A stretch of 64,000 nucleotides of DNA from NCBI GenBank assembly GCA_008501735.1, contig QQUF01000009.1, forward strand, positions 1 to 64,000, read 5' to 3'. The stretch comes from Calditrichota bacterium (lineage in GTDB: Bacteria; CLD3). Below are positions 1 to 9,746 of this stretch, piece by piece. Numbering within the stretch: position 1 is the first letter of the stretch; the number at the start of each line of letters is the position of its first letter. The translations under genes and the position numbers were made by a program. The notes under the pieces are model-generated. The model was not told the origin of the DNA, did not search any database, and was given only the letters and a program-made list of their open reading frames with translations.

Positions 1-1908
1 GAAGCGGATTTACTTCGTCCTTTGCAAACACTTCCGGGAGTTGTTGCGGTTTCGGATTTTTCATCGGCACTTTACGTAAGAGGCGGAACTCCTGACCAAA
101 ATTTGATTTTACTTGACGGAGCAGACGTTTACAATCCCGAACACGCTTTTGGGATTTTCTCTTCGTTTGACCTCGAAACAATAAAACAAGCTGACCTTTA
201 CAAAGGAGGTTATCCTTCGCAATACGGCGGAAGACTTTCTTCTGTTCTAAACATCATCAACAAAGACGGAAATCGCGAAGAAATCGAAGGAACAGTCGCA
301 GTAAGTGCTTTGTCTTCAAAAGCAAACCTTGAAGCTCCACTTGGGAAATTCGGCTCAATTTTGCTTTCAGGACGAAGAACTTACCTTGCAGAGACAATCG
401 GACTTTTCATCGATGACTTACCTGACTACTACTTTTACGACGGAAGTGCAAAAGCATTTTTGGATTTGGGAAGTAGTAATAAATTGACTTTAAGTGCTTA
501 CGGCGGAAGAGATTTCTTGGATTTTAAACTTGACCCTGACAACCCAAATTCCTCTGAATTTAATTACGATTGGGGAAATAAAATATTTTCGGCAAACTTG
601 ACTCACATTTTTTCACCAACAGTTTTTAGCAATTTCTGGACAACTTACAGCAGGTTCAGCTCTGATTTTTCGATTGCAGGAGTTGACTTTGTAGAAAGAA
701 ACAAAGTCGAAGATTTAACCGCAAAAGGCGAAGTAAGTTACCTTTACAGTTCGGGCAACAAATTGGTAACTGGCTTTGAAATTAAGCACCTCAATTTAAA
801 ATATTTCCAAAATTGGAACCAAACTCGCGAAGTTGATTTTGACGAAAATAAAGTTTTACTCGCAGGTTTCGGAAAACACGAATGGCAAGCAACAAAATTT
901 TTGAACGTTGACTACGGGTTTAGAGCAAATTTTTACCGAACTGATGAAAAAAATTATTACGGAGTCGGACCAAGAATTAGTGCAAAATACAGACTGACAG
1001 GCGAAACAACTTTAAAGGCTTCTGCGGGAAAATTTTATCAATTTCTTGGAAGAATTCCACGTTTCATTGTTGCAGATGTTTGGACAAGTTCTAACAAAGA
1101 TTTTGCACCTTCAAGCTCAACTCACGGAGTTTTGGGTGTAACAACTTCACTTTTTGACGACTTTGAATTTGAATCGGAAGTTTACTACAAAACCTACAAC
1201 GACATCCTTTCCTACAACAGATTTTTTCAAGGAAGACCAAGCTACAACGAGCAAAGAACAAGGAACGTTTTCGGACTTCAACAAGAATATTACGTTTCGG
1301 TTTACAAAAGCCCTTTAGGACTTTTCAACACAGGAGAAGGAAGAACTTTCGGCGGAGAAATGATGTTCAAAAAATCATTTGGTAAAACTTCAGGTTGGGT
1401 TGCTTACACCTACTCAAACACTCGATACAAATTCGACGAAGTTAGCAACGGAAATTTTTATCCACCAAGGCACGACAGAACTCACGTTGTAAACCTTGTT
1501 CTGAACCAAGTTTTGTGGCAAAGCCAAAGTAACAAACGCAAAAATTTAACTTTTGGCTCGAATTTCATTTACGGTTCAGGTCAACCGATAACTTTACCTG
1601 AAAAATTCATTCACACGGAAAAAGGTCCTGACACAAACGTTCGAGTTGACCTTTACTATCCGCTTGAAAGAAACGGTTATCGGATTCCTTACTACGCAAG
1701 GCTTGATGCAAGTTTGACTTTCAATGTCAACGCTTGGTCGTTTTTCGCACAAATTTACAACGTTGGAAATCGGAAGAATGTTTGGGCAGTTTTTTACAAC
1801 ACTGCGACAGAAGAAAAAGCAGATGGAAGTTCGGTCAATGTTGCTGACATCACAACTGTTTCAATGATTCCATTTTTCCCGTCAATTGGCTTTAAATACA
1901 ACTTTTAG
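1..1908 (+). CDS. TonB-dependent receptor, SusC-like (5' truncated by window edge)
   Basis: The reading frame is open from base 1, so the N-terminus (signal peptide, carboxypeptidase-like domain, start of the plug) lies outside the window; 635 residues are visible. The first residues are the end of the plug, with TLPGV, the YVRGGTPDQN block and YGGRLSSVL. The rest is an outer-membrane beta-barrel of alternating aromatic-rich strands ending in FKYNF, a typical terminal barrel strand. By family it should import a ligand across the outer membrane using TonB energy; the ligand is unknown. The DUF4249 lipoprotein gene begins 15 bp downstream, the usual pairing. It is closely similar to the complete paralogue at 26403-28745, sharing for example the SDFSSALYVRGGTPDQN and DVYNPEHAFGIFS blocks. 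Confidence 0.9.
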   Translation, partial: EADLLRPLQTLPGVVAVSDFSSALYVRGGTPDQNLILLDGADVYNPEHAFGIFSSFDLETIKQADLYKGGYPSQYGGRLSSVLNIINKDGNREEIEGTVAVSALSSKANLEAPLGKFGSILLSGRRTYLAETIGLFIDDLPDYYFYDGSAKAFLDLGSSNKLTLSAYGGRDFLDFKLDPDNPNSSEFNYDWGNKIFSANLTHIFSPTVFSNFWTTYSRFSSDFSIAGVDFVERNKVEDLTAKGEVSYLYSSGNKLVTGFEIKHLNLKYFQNWNQTREVDFDENKVLLAGFGKHEWQATKFLNVDYGFRANFYRTDEKNYYGVGPRISAKYRLTGETTLKASAGKFYQFLGRIPRFIVADVWTSSNKDFAPSSSTHGVLGVTTSLFDDFEFESEVYYKTYNDILSYNRFFQGRPSYNEQRTRNVFGLQQEYYVSVYKSPLGLFNTGEGRTFGGEMMFKKSFGKTSGWVAYTYSNTRYKFDEVSNGNFYPPRHDRTHVVNLVLNQVLWQSQSNKRKNLTFGSNFIYGSGQPITLPEKFIHTEKGPDTNVRVDLYYPLERNGYRIPYYARLDASLTFNVNAWSFFAQIYNVGNRKNVWAVFYNTATEEKADGSSVNVADITTVSMIPFFPSIGFKYNF

Positions 1909-1923
1909 AAAAAGAAAATTATA

Positions 1924-2967
1924 ATGTTAGAATTTAGAAAAATATTCAGACTATTAACCTTATGGTCAATTTATATCTTCCAAAGTTGTGGAGAACCGAC
2001 TTTGGATTTTATTCAAAACAACGAACTTTACCTTGTGATAAATGGATTTATTTCTCCGAATAAAACCGTTGACGGAATTTATATTTCAAGAGCTTTGGCA
2101 ATCGAAGAAGAATTCAGTCAGTTTGAAATTTACATAAAAGACGCAAAAGTAGAAATCCAAGAATTAGACTCTGACGGGAGCATTATCGCAAGGCAAATTT
2201 TGGTTTCGAGAGAAAATGTTCACGTTGACACTTTAGAAATTAAAACCGTTTGGGAAGATGAATTTGGGAATCCTGTTTTAGATGAAAATGGTAAAGAAGT
2301 CTTAGTTGACAAAACGATTTTTGACACAACAGTTCGTTGGGAATACTACGACCCAACAAACTCTTTTCAAGTCAAACACAACACAAGTTACAAATTAGAT
2401 GTTGAATACGACGGAGTAAAAGCTTGGAGTACAACGACAGTTCCTGACTCCGGATTCAAACTTCTCGGAACTGTTCAAGGAAAAAATGAGTTTGTCTATG
2501 GAATTGAAAATCCAATTTTAGCTTGGGAATCTTCTGAAAATCATAAAACTAACGGCTACTACACAATTACAATTCGTCCGAAAGAATACAACAAATCGAA
2601 TTTTATCTACAACAATATTTTCAGTGCCTTTGAAGACACAACAAAATTAAGCGAAGAAGAATGGGTTGATTTTGCAGATTTTATGCGAGGACAAAGTTAC
2701 ACTGTTGAATTTGACGACGGTTCTGTGATTAACCATCAATTAATTTGGTTCAAGTTTTGGTTTTACACTAATTATGAAATCGTAGTTCACGCTTGTGACA
2801 AAAATTATTACGACCACGCACTAATGCTTACAATCGGAAACCAAGAACCTGACGGAAATTTCGCAGAAGGCTTAAATCACGTCGAAGGAAAAGGCTTTGG
2901 AGTTTTTGCAGGAGTAGTCTCTGACACTTTAGAATTACGAATTACGAATTACGAGAATAACTTGTAA
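1924..2967 (+). CDS. DUF4249-type lipoprotein, partner of the TonB-dependent receptor
   Basis: A 347-residue protein with a short hydrophobic N-terminus ending in a lipobox-like FQSC (cysteine near residue 22), so probably a lipoprotein. The body has the DUF4249 pattern: a beta-rich N-terminal half (LYLVINGFISP, DAKVEI), a central TTVPDSGF segment and a C-terminal EPDGNF...VEGKGFGVF block. The same blocks occur in the paralogue at 25465-26394. DUF4249 genes commonly follow SusC-like receptors and are thought to form part of the receptor complex, but no biochemical function is established. Spacing of 15 bp to the receptor gene implies one transcript. Confidence 0.8.
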   Translation: MLEFRKIFRLLTLWSIYIFQSCGEPTLDFIQNNELYLVINGFISPNKTVDGIYISRALAIEEEFSQFEIYIKDAKVEIQELDSDGSIIARQILVSRENVHVDTLEIKTVWEDEFGNPVLDENGKEVLVDKTIFDTTVRWEYYDPTNSFQVKHNTSYKLDVEYDGVKAWSTTTVPDSGFKLLGTVQGKNEFVYGIENPILAWESSENHKTNGYYTITIRPKEYNKSNFIYNNIFSAFEDTTKLSEEEWVDFADFMRGQSYTVEFDDGSVINHQLIWFKFWFYTNYEIVVHACDKNYYDHALMLTIGNQEPDGNFAEGLNHVEGKGFGVFAGVVSDTLELRITNYENNL

Positions 2968-3087
2968 AGAAAGCATAGAGTTGCACAGAGAAATAAAATG
3001 AAAAATTTTCGATGACTTTTACCAAGTTTTGTCTTTAATTTTGTTTTTGCAAATGTAAAACAAAGGAAAAATAGGAAGTAAAGAGCA

Positions 3088-5304
3088 ATGAGAGTTTGTT
3101 TGATTTTTATACTTTTTTTAAGTTTCATTATTGAAGTCTTTGGAAAAAATATTCCGCCACAAACCTATAAAGAGCTTGAAAAAGAACTTAGAAATTCTGA
3201 AAATGTTCTAATTAAGTTCAATGATTTAAAAGAAAATCAAACAAAAGTAATTTACGGATTTAAGGAAACTCAAGGAGAACCTACACTTTTCCAAGCAACA
3301 ATTGGACACAACCCATTGCTTGAGTGGGAAATTCTAAGTAAAAACAACTCTCGTTTTTTTGATATTCCTGTTGAAGAAATTTTACTAAGTGAACGATTTG
3401 AAAATACTATTTATGTTTTGAGTGAAGAAGGAATTTTCTTTGGTCGAGATGGAGGCAGTAATTTCATTAAAAGTGAAATACCGAAATCTAAGTCTTTACT
3501 AGAATTTCAAAAAAGTGTAAAAGAAATCGAAAACAGTTTAGAGTTTTTAAATTTTGATTCTGATAAATATACAAACCAAATTAATGATTTACCTCCTGAT
3601 GCTCCTACTGTTTGGGATACAATTTTGTGGGATACAACTCAAGTTCTTTTGGCAGATAATGTCAATGGAGGAGCAATTATGCACGGAAGAGTAGCTGTTG
3701 ATGACTCGGGGTTTGTTCACGTAATTGCTCTTAAAAAAGACAGTTTATTAAGATACTATAGAAGTACTAACTATGGAGTCAGTTTTGAACCTGAAATCGT
3801 TTTAGAAGATACTATCGGAGGAGCTCGTAAAGTAATTACATCAGGAAATTTTGTTTACATCTATGCTATTGAATCTATTTTTCACCCAAATCCTAAATTA
3901 CAATTATTTGTTAGCCCTGATAAAGGAGCTAATTGGAATCCAGTAATTGAATATTCTTTCGCAACTCATTCCAACATTATAGCAATTGAAGATACAGTTT
4001 ATGACTATCAGGAATCACCTTCACAAGGGGGAGGATTTCAAGCAATTAGTTATAATTCAGGTCAAAATTTTTCTCCTTATTCATTGATTGGAGGACCTTT
4101 TCTAACTTCGATTCAACGCCCAGCTATTTCTATTGGAGGAAGCTCAATACTTTACTTTAGAACAGGAAGTGACAGTACTATAACAAGTATTTATGTTTAC
4201 AGGTCTTTCAATAAAGGAAACAATTGGTTACCTCAGCATCTTGTAACCCCAATTAATTTTGATACTCAGTTTCCACATTCTTGGTATGATGATGGAGCCT
4301 TTCACTTAGTTCAAAACAGCAATGCTATCGTTTATAACAGAAGTGATGACTTTGGAAATACTTTTACTTCTTATGTTAACCTGTGTGATGGCTCAACGAC
4401 TTGCCATTCTGATGTAGGGCAAAGAATAACTTCAAAGAGTGATAATGTATTTGCTTTATGGACTGATGAACTAACTTATCCTGAACAAAGATTACTGTTA
4501 AGAATTTCAAGAGATAATGGAAACAATTGGTCTCAACCTTCTTTAGTCTCTGAGATAGATCCACTATTTCTAGGTATTACTGAAATTATTTCAATAAGTG
4601 CAAATGATTCCTTAGTTTACACTGTTTATAGATCTAGCGATGGAGTAAATGGAGATGTAAAATTGAATTTTAGACGAGGATTTTACAATTACGGATTGTA
4701 TTCCCCAATCCACAAGGAAATCAATTATGGATTAACACCTTCTAATTCAATAGTTGATACAAGCATAACAATCACTAACCAAGGAAATAGAAACTTAGAA
4801 ATAACTCAATTTGATTTTCCACCTGAATTTTCTTCTCAAACTCAACTACCTATTACAATTCAGCCTGATTCCTCTTTTACTTTTGATTTATCTTTCAGCT
4901 CATCTAACCTTGGATTCTTTAATAAAACATTATTTATTCACACAAGTGAACCTGTAGTTCCAATAAAAGAAATTAATGTTACTGGCTTAGTTGTAGTTTC
5001 TGTTGAAGAAGAAAATAATTTGATAGATAAGTTTGAATTAAACCAGAATTACCCAAATCCATTTAACCCTGAAACAGTTATAAATTATAAACTACCAACA
5101 GATATCAAAGCAAAACTTACAATATTCAACTTACTCGGAAAAGAGGTGAAGTCTTGGCAATTAGATAAGGGTTCTTCAAACTATCGAAAAGTATTTTGGG
5201 ACGGAACAAACAGTTTTAACAAACCTGTTAGTTCAGGAGTTTACTTGTATCGTTTACAAGTAGGTAATGAGAGTTTAACCAGAAAAATGATGTTACTTAG
5301 GTAG
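3088..5304 (+). CDS. Secreted BNR/sialidase-like propeller protein with T9SS C-terminal sorting domain
   Basis: A 738-residue protein. Residues 1-19 form a signal peptide; an AGGAAG ribosome binding site precedes the ATG. Residues about 190-530 contain at least five Asp-box-like BNR motifs (STNYGVSF near 226, SPDKGANW 276, SFNKGNNW 373, SDDFGNTF 419, SRDNGNNW 474), the signature of a sialidase-type beta-propeller. An Ig-like (ASH/choice-of-anchor type) domain follows around 540-640 (VDTSITITNQGNRNLEI). The last about 85 residues are a type A T9SS sorting domain with NYPNPFNPET and a terminal RKMMLLR strand. It should be exported by the Sec and then the type IX system and anchored or released at the cell surface. 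No sialidase catalytic set was identified, so enzyme activity is not claimed. Third-position A/T seems higher than in the receptor genes upstream. Confidence 0.85.
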   Translation: MRVCLIFILFLSFIIEVFGKNIPPQTYKELEKELRNSENVLIKFNDLKENQTKVIYGFKETQGEPTLFQATIGHNPLLEWEILSKNNSRFFDIPVEEILLSERFENTIYVLSEEGIFFGRDGGSNFIKSEIPKSKSLLEFQKSVKEIENSLEFLNFDSDKYTNQINDLPPDAPTVWDTILWDTTQVLLADNVNGGAIMHGRVAVDDSGFVHVIALKKDSLLRYYRSTNYGVSFEPEIVLEDTIGGARKVITSGNFVYIYAIESIFHPNPKLQLFVSPDKGANWNPVIEYSFATHSNIIAIEDTVYDYQESPSQGGGFQAISYNSGQNFSPYSLIGGPFLTSIQRPAISIGGSSILYFRTGSDSTITSIYVYRSFNKGNNWLPQHLVTPINFDTQFPHSWYDDGAFHLVQNSNAIVYNRSDDFGNTFTSYVNLCDGSTTCHSDVGQRITSKSDNVFALWTDELTYPEQRLLLRISRDNGNNWSQPSLVSEIDPLFLGITEIISISANDSLVYTVYRSSDGVNGDVKLNFRRGFYNYGLYSPIHKEINYGLTPSNSIVDTSITITNQGNRNLEITQFDFPPEFSSQTQLPITIQPDSSFTFDLSFSSSNLGFFNKTLFIHTSEPVVPIKEINVTGLVVVSVEEENNLIDKFELNQNYPNPFNPETVINYKLPTDIKAKLTIFNLLGKEVKSWQLDKGSSNYRKVFWDGTNSFNKPVSSGVYLYRLQVGNESLTRKMMLLR

Positions 5305-5314
5305 CTTTGGAAAT

Positions 5315-5364
5315 CCATAAGATGACTTGGAGTCATACGATGGAGAACAAATCTCATCTTATGG
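5315..5364. repeat. Inverted repeat, 11-bp arms, between convergent genes
   Basis: CCATAAGATGA at 5315-5325 is repeated inverted as TCATCTTATGG at 5354-5364 with a 28-base loop. It sits just after the stop of the propeller gene. No T-run follows, so it is not a classical intrinsic terminator; it may protect a 3' end or be a small dispersed repeat. Confidence 0.55.
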
Positions 5365-5381
5365 CTTCGAGTTCATCGAAT

Positions 5382-5413
5382 GAAAGAAAAAAACGAAATA
5401 GATTTTTTCTTTC
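5382..5413. terminator. Probable bidirectional terminator, A/T-rich hairpin
   Basis: GAAAGAAAAAA (5382-5392) pairs with TTTTTTCTTTC (5403-5413) around a 10-base loop. It lies between the convergent propeller gene and queA and provides A/T runs on both strands, consistent with weak termination in both directions. Confidence 0.4.
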
Positions 5414-5466
5414 TCTATGAACTTTGTTATTTCTTCTTTCTTTCAAATAATTTGAAATTCGTAATT

Positions 5467-6519
5467 CTAAAAAATGAGCATTGCGTCGCCGTAACTGTAA
5501 AAACGATAATCTTCTTGGACGGCAGTTTCGTAGGCTTTAATCATAAAATCTCTTGTTGAAAGAGCAGAGACAAGCATTAGAAGTGTTGAATGTGGCAAAT
5601 GAAAATTTGTGATTAATCCGTCAACAGCTTTGAATTTGTAAGGTGGAAAAATAAAAATGTCTGTTTTACCGCTTAAAATTTTGAAAGTAAGTTCTTTGTT
5701 TACAATTTCGGTTGCCGATTCTAAGGTTCTGACTGAAGTTGTTCCAACTGCAAAAATTTTGTTTCCTCGTTTTCTGCACTCAAGGACTTTTTCAGCTGTG
5801 TGTTTCGGGATTTCAAAATATTCTGTGTGCATTTTGTGTTCTTCAATATTTTCTGCTGAAACAGGTTTGAAAGTTCCTGCTCCAACGTGTAAAGTCAAAG
5901 GTAAAATCTCAATTCCCTTTGCTTTGATTTCTTCCAAGAGTCTGTCGGTAAAGTGCAAACCTGCTGTTGGTGCCGCGACTGCTCCGAGATTTTTTGCGTA
6001 AACTGTTTGGTACTCATTTTTATCATTTTCATCAACTTCTCTTTTTATGTAAGGTGGAAGTGGAGTTTTCCCGACTTTTTCGAGTGCTTCCCAAAAGTTT
6101 AATTCAGATGAAAATTCTACAACTCTTTCCGCTCCTTCAAGAACTTCTTTTACTTTGCCAAAAAGTTCATTCTTACCAAACACAAATTTCGTTCCAACTT
6201 TTGCACGTTTGGCTGGTTTACTGAGGACTTTCCAAAGGTTCGGTGAAATTTCTTCGAGTAAGAAAAATTCGATTTTCCCACCTGTGTCAGTTTTTTTGCC
6301 AATTAATCTGGCAGGTAGAACTTTAGTTTCGTTTACAATTAAAACATCACCTTTTTCAAGAAAGTCAGTTAAGTCTTTGAAAATTTTGTGCTCAATTGTT
6401 TTTTGATTTTTGTCTAAAACAAGTAATTTTGCAGAATCTCGCGGCGAAGCTGGAGTTTTGGCAATTAGGTTTTCAGGAAGTTCGTAAACAAAATCGCTAA
6501 GTCGTAAATTGGTTTTCAT
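5467..6519 (-). CDS. queA: S-adenosylmethionine:tRNA ribosyltransferase-isomerase QueA
   Basis: A 350-residue cytoplasmic enzyme of queuosine synthesis; it transfers and isomerises the ribosyl moiety of SAM onto 7-aminomethyl-7-deazaguanine in tRNA to give epoxyqueuosine. Family hallmarks are LSDFVYELPENLIA at the N-terminus, PLPPYI, QTVYA, AAPTAGLHFT, LHVGAGTF, AVGTTSVRTLE and the C-terminal FHLPHSTLLMLVSAL. Length matches the family. It stands alone on the minus strand, convergent with the upstream propeller gene and divergent from the MoxR ATPase gene with about 160 bp between. No other queuosine gene is in the window. Confidence 0.97.
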   Translation of the reverse strand: MKTNLRLSDFVYELPENLIAKTPASPRDSAKLLVLDKNQKTIEHKIFKDLTDFLEKGDVLIVNETKVLPARLIGKKTDTGGKIEFFLLEEISPNLWKVLSKPAKRAKVGTKFVFGKNELFGKVKEVLEGAERVVEFSSELNFWEALEKVGKTPLPPYIKREVDENDKNEYQTVYAKNLGAVAAPTAGLHFTDRLLEEIKAKGIEILPLTLHVGAGTFKPVSAENIEEHKMHTEYFEIPKHTAEKVLECRKRGNKIFAVGTTSVRTLESATEIVNKELTFKILSGKTDIFIFPPYKFKAVDGLITNFHLPHSTLLMLVSALSTRDFMIKAYETAVQEDYRFYSYGDAMLIF

Positions 6520-6678
6520 TATGATTTTTCTTTAAGTTGAAAGTGCGGAATTTATAAATTGAGCGAATTTTAAACAAGCCTTAAAATGACTTTCAATTCT
6601 TATTTTGAAATTAGACAAAAATGCTATAAGTTTTTGCTTCTTTTTGATTTCTAACCATAATTTCTTGAGGCAAAATTT

Positions 6679-8109
6679 ATGCACAGAGTGAATATTCCAC
6701 CCGAAGCAAGGCTAAACCCAAATTTTAATTTTAAAGTTCTTCCATTAATTTTCCAAGAAGCTCCTGAAAAAAGAATTTATCAAGCTTGTGAAACTCTCGT
6801 ACAAGAAAATTTAGAATTTTATGACCAAATTGACCTCTTTAGTGTAATTGACAGGCTCAATCACATTGAAATGGAAATTAGAAAATCAGTAATCAACCGT
6901 AGAGACATTGCCCAACAGTCGATTCGAGCTTTGATGACAAGTGAACACCAATTTATTTTTTCTGCTCCGGGAGTTGCCAAATCACTTTTTACAAATCAAC
7001 TTTTTTCTTACTTCAAAGGTTCTGGAGTTTTTTCGATTCAACTTTGTCCAGATACTTCACCTGATGACCTTTTTGGTGGTTATGACATTGAGCGTTTCAA
7101 AAAAGGTGAGGTTTTTCACAACATTGAAGGCTCAATAATTACAAACCACTTTGCATTTTTAGATGAATTTATGGACGGAAACGACAAGTTACTCCGTTCT
7201 TTGCTTGGCGTTCTTTTGGAAAGAAAATTCATTTCGGGGAACCAAGTTGAAAAGGCAATTCTTCACACTGCAATCGCTACTGCAAATTATATGCGACAAA
7301 CTCCAACTACTGAAGCATTACTTGACAGATTCCTCTACAAGTCGTTCATAAATCCTGTAAAGGATATGTTTATTCTGCTCAAGATTGACCAAGTTTACAA
7401 TGAAAACGAAGGTCGAGTTTTAGCTCCAAATCCTGAAGCAATGATTGACGTTCGAGAAATTACTTACATCAAAAGGTTAATTAAAAAAGAATTTCCTGAC
7501 CAAGACATTGTAATTCCACCCGAAGTTGATTATTTGAAAAATCTTGTCGCAGTGGCTTTTGAAGAGGAAATGAAAAAATATCGAGATAACTACTACCTTT
7601 CACCAAGAACAATCACGAAAAGTAATGACTTACTCAAAGCCAACGCTCTTTTGAATGGTCGTAGAAATGTGATAGAAGAAGACGTTGAATCGCTATTCTA
7701 CCTTTTCTGCACACTAAACGAACCTCTAAACGAAGACAAAACTTTACTTTCACAACAAGTTTTCCAAAAGACAGTCGAGAAGAAAAAACAGTACTTTGAT
7801 TTCATTAAAGACGACATTACTCCGATGATTTACATTGTTGAGTTTTTACATAAAGCAGAAGTCAACACAGAGCTTCTAAAAACACCTTTAGATTTTATTG
7901 AGAAATCAACAGAGCGAAGTATTTTTATAGACCTTTTCGACAAACTTAAACACGCTTTCACTTCTGAAGAAGATTTAACTCCTGTCGCTAATAAAAAGCA
8001 AATGATTAGTTTTGTGGAAAAAATTAACTCGAACTACTCAGAGGTCAATGTGTTCAGAAATAAAACGATTGACTACATAAAAGAAGTTTTTTCACGAATC
8101 GAAGTTTAG
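6679..8109 (+). CDS. MoxR-family AAA+ ATPase (RavA-like)
   Basis: A 476-residue cytoplasmic AAA+ ATPase. The Walker A loop is SAPGVAKS at residues about 95-102 and Walker B is FLDE in HFAFLDEF; RSLLGVLLERKF and LLDRFLYK match the sensor and arginine-finger regions of the MoxR superfamily. The helical lid follows (YLSPRTITKSNDLLKANAL). Length and C-terminal extension resemble the RavA subfamily. Family members act as chaperones that remodel or insert cofactors into partner proteins together with a VWA-domain protein, and that partner gene starts 9 bp downstream, so an operon and complex are very likely. GAGG lies just upstream of the ATG. The client is unknown. Confidence 0.85.
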   Translation: MHRVNIPPEARLNPNFNFKVLPLIFQEAPEKRIYQACETLVQENLEFYDQIDLFSVIDRLNHIEMEIRKSVINRRDIAQQSIRALMTSEHQFIFSAPGVAKSLFTNQLFSYFKGSGVFSIQLCPDTSPDDLFGGYDIERFKKGEVFHNIEGSIITNHFAFLDEFMDGNDKLLRSLLGVLLERKFISGNQVEKAILHTAIATANYMRQTPTTEALLDRFLYKSFINPVKDMFILLKIDQVYNENEGRVLAPNPEAMIDVREITYIKRLIKKEFPDQDIVIPPEVDYLKNLVAVAFEEEMKKYRDNYYLSPRTITKSNDLLKANALLNGRRNVIEEDVESLFYLFCTLNEPLNEDKTLLSQQVFQKTVEKKKQYFDFIKDDITPMIYIVEFLHKAEVNTELLKTPLDFIEKSTERSIFIDLFDKLKHAFTSEEDLTPVANKKQMISFVEKINSNYSEVNVFRNKTIDYIKEVFSRIEV

Positions 8110-8118
8110 GAAAATATT

Positions 8119-9648
8119 GTGGCTGAGAAGTTAAAATTTCAAGAACTTTACCCTGAAACAACTCTCAACGAGAAGCAGGAAATTAGTGCAAACTCGGCTT
8201 ACAACGAGCTTTTCAAAAAAATTTCTCACTTGTCTCCAGAAGTTTATGCAATCTTTGACATCGCAAGAATCTTGAACAGTACAGAATCCCCTTACGGAGA
8301 AGAACTTTCTTTTTTGAGTTTAAGTTCAAAGGAAGAAGAAAAAGAAGACAAAAAAACACCACAAAGCCCACTTACAGAAATCGCAAACACAGGAGTTGAC
8401 GATTGGTTTATTGATTCAATGTCTTCGTTAAACCAAATTCCGAATGTTTTGAAAAAACAGTTTTTATTGCCCGAAGAAATTTTTATGCGGAAATTAGTTT
8501 ACAAGGATTTGTTAATAAAAAAGCATTTTTCTGAACAAAGATGTTTGATGTGGAACGAAGTTTTTGACGAACTTTCACAAGATTCGCCGATAAAAAAAGC
8601 CAAGAAGCAAAAGACTTACATTTTAATGGACGTTTCAAAGTCCACTGAAAAAAGAAACCGAATTCTTTTAGAAAAGGCAATTTCGCTTAGTTTTCTTGAG
8701 AATAATAATAAAGAACACGGTGAAGTTTACTTTCGGGCTTTTAATCAAGAAGTTGGTAAACTGTATTTTTCAAGGAATCCTGTAGAATACAAAAAAGTCT
8801 TGAATGAAGGAATTATTCCTGCTTTTTCTGACGGAAGTACTAATCTCCAACACGCAATTGACAAAGCGATTGAAGACATAAATTTTTACTCAATCGACAC
8901 AAAAGCTGAAATTTTGATTTTGACAGACGGGCTTGTTTTAATTGATTTGGAAGAAATTGAAAAGAAAGCGAAAGACATAAAATTCAACATCGTTTTGATT
9001 GGCGACGATGAAGTTTACTTAACTGACGACGAGTTTGAGCAACAGTACAAAAAGACATATGCAAAAGACCTTGCAAAATTTAAAGGAGAAGGAATTTCTC
9101 CACAAAAAACTCAAGTATTAATTGAGGCTCATAAGAATAAATTCTTTGCTAAGAAGAGCCTTGCAAAAGATTTAAAAGAAGACCGTTTTAGACAACTTGA
9201 ACATTTAGCTGAAAACCATTCTGGCAAATTTATTCAAATCAAAGACTTGCCTTCCGACCTTTTTGACTACGAAAAAATTATTGAAAACGTCAAATCAGAA
9301 CTTAAAGAATTAGAGTCAAAATTACTTAGTGAAAATTACACTCCGCGAGAAAAAGAAGAACTTTTGCAACAATTTTTGGCACTCAAAAATTACATCAACG
9401 GAATCAGTAAACAGAAAAAATTAACTTCTGAGCAGCAAAATCAACTCAAAGAGATGAGCAAAGAAATGAAAGATTTGGTAGAGAAAAATGAAGACCTTCT
9501 TGATCTACTAAAGGAGAGTAATGTTATTTTACAACTTTCATCAAAAGGAATGACTCAGATGATGGAAATGAATTTGGGTGTAATTTTTAAGTTACTTTTC
9601 CATAGAATGAAACTTTATTTTTACCAAACGATACACAAAGAAAAATAA
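8119..9648 (+). CDS. VWA-domain protein (ViaA/CoxE-like partner of the MoxR ATPase)
   Basis: A 509-residue cytoplasmic protein with a GTG start and AGGA 6-9 bases upstream, next to the stop of the MoxR gene. The N-terminal 165 residues are mostly helical and acidic. A von Willebrand A domain occupies about 165-320 with a complete MIDAS motif, DVSKS starting at D171, then SDGSTN and ILTDG. The C-terminal third (about 385-470) is lysine/glutamate-rich and likely coiled coil. By analogy to RavA-ViaA or CoxD-CoxE, the VWA protein couples the AAA+ motor to a metal-bearing or membrane client. There is no signal peptide. The client gene is not obvious nearby; the next genes, a lipoprotein and elbB, follow a terminator-like hairpin. 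Confidence 0.8.
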   Translation: MAEKLKFQELYPETTLNEKQEISANSAYNELFKKISHLSPEVYAIFDIARILNSTESPYGEELSFLSLSSKEEEKEDKKTPQSPLTEIANTGVDDWFIDSMSSLNQIPNVLKKQFLLPEEIFMRKLVYKDLLIKKHFSEQRCLMWNEVFDELSQDSPIKKAKKQKTYILMDVSKSTEKRNRILLEKAISLSFLENNNKEHGEVYFRAFNQEVGKLYFSRNPVEYKKVLNEGIIPAFSDGSTNLQHAIDKAIEDINFYSIDTKAEILILTDGLVLIDLEEIEKKAKDIKFNIVLIGDDEVYLTDDEFEQQYKKTYAKDLAKFKGEGISPQKTQVLIEAHKNKFFAKKSLAKDLKEDRFRQLEHLAENHSGKFIQIKDLPSDLFDYEKIIENVKSELKELESKLLSENYTPREKEELLQQFLALKNYINGISKQKKLTSEQQNQLKEMSKEMKDLVEKNEDLLDLLKESNVILQLSSKGMTQMMEMNLGVIFKLLFHRMKLYFYQTIHKEK

Positions 9649-9711
9649 TTCGTCATCCCTCTGCATTGTTTTTTGAAATTTTAATTAGTAAATTATGTTT
9701 AAACAATGGAG

Positions 9712-9746
9712 AGTTAATAAAATTAAGGACTAAAATTTTATTAACT
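9712..9746 (+). terminator. Terminator-like hairpin after the MoxR-VWA operon
   Basis: Perfect 13-bp arms: AGTTAATAAAATT (9712-9724) and its complement (9734-9746), with a 9-base loop and a short TTTT run at the right end. It lies about 65 bp after the VWA stop and upstream of the lipoprotein start at 9797. Confidence 0.5.

Noticed and set aside
22-22. TTG at base 22 as the start of the first receptor gene
   Set aside because: The frame is open to base 1 and encodes receptor plug sequence there; the real start is outside the window.
5657-6406. Plus-strand ORFs opposite queA
   Set aside because: queA is a full-length, unambiguous enzyme; the opposite frames are shadows with no family features.
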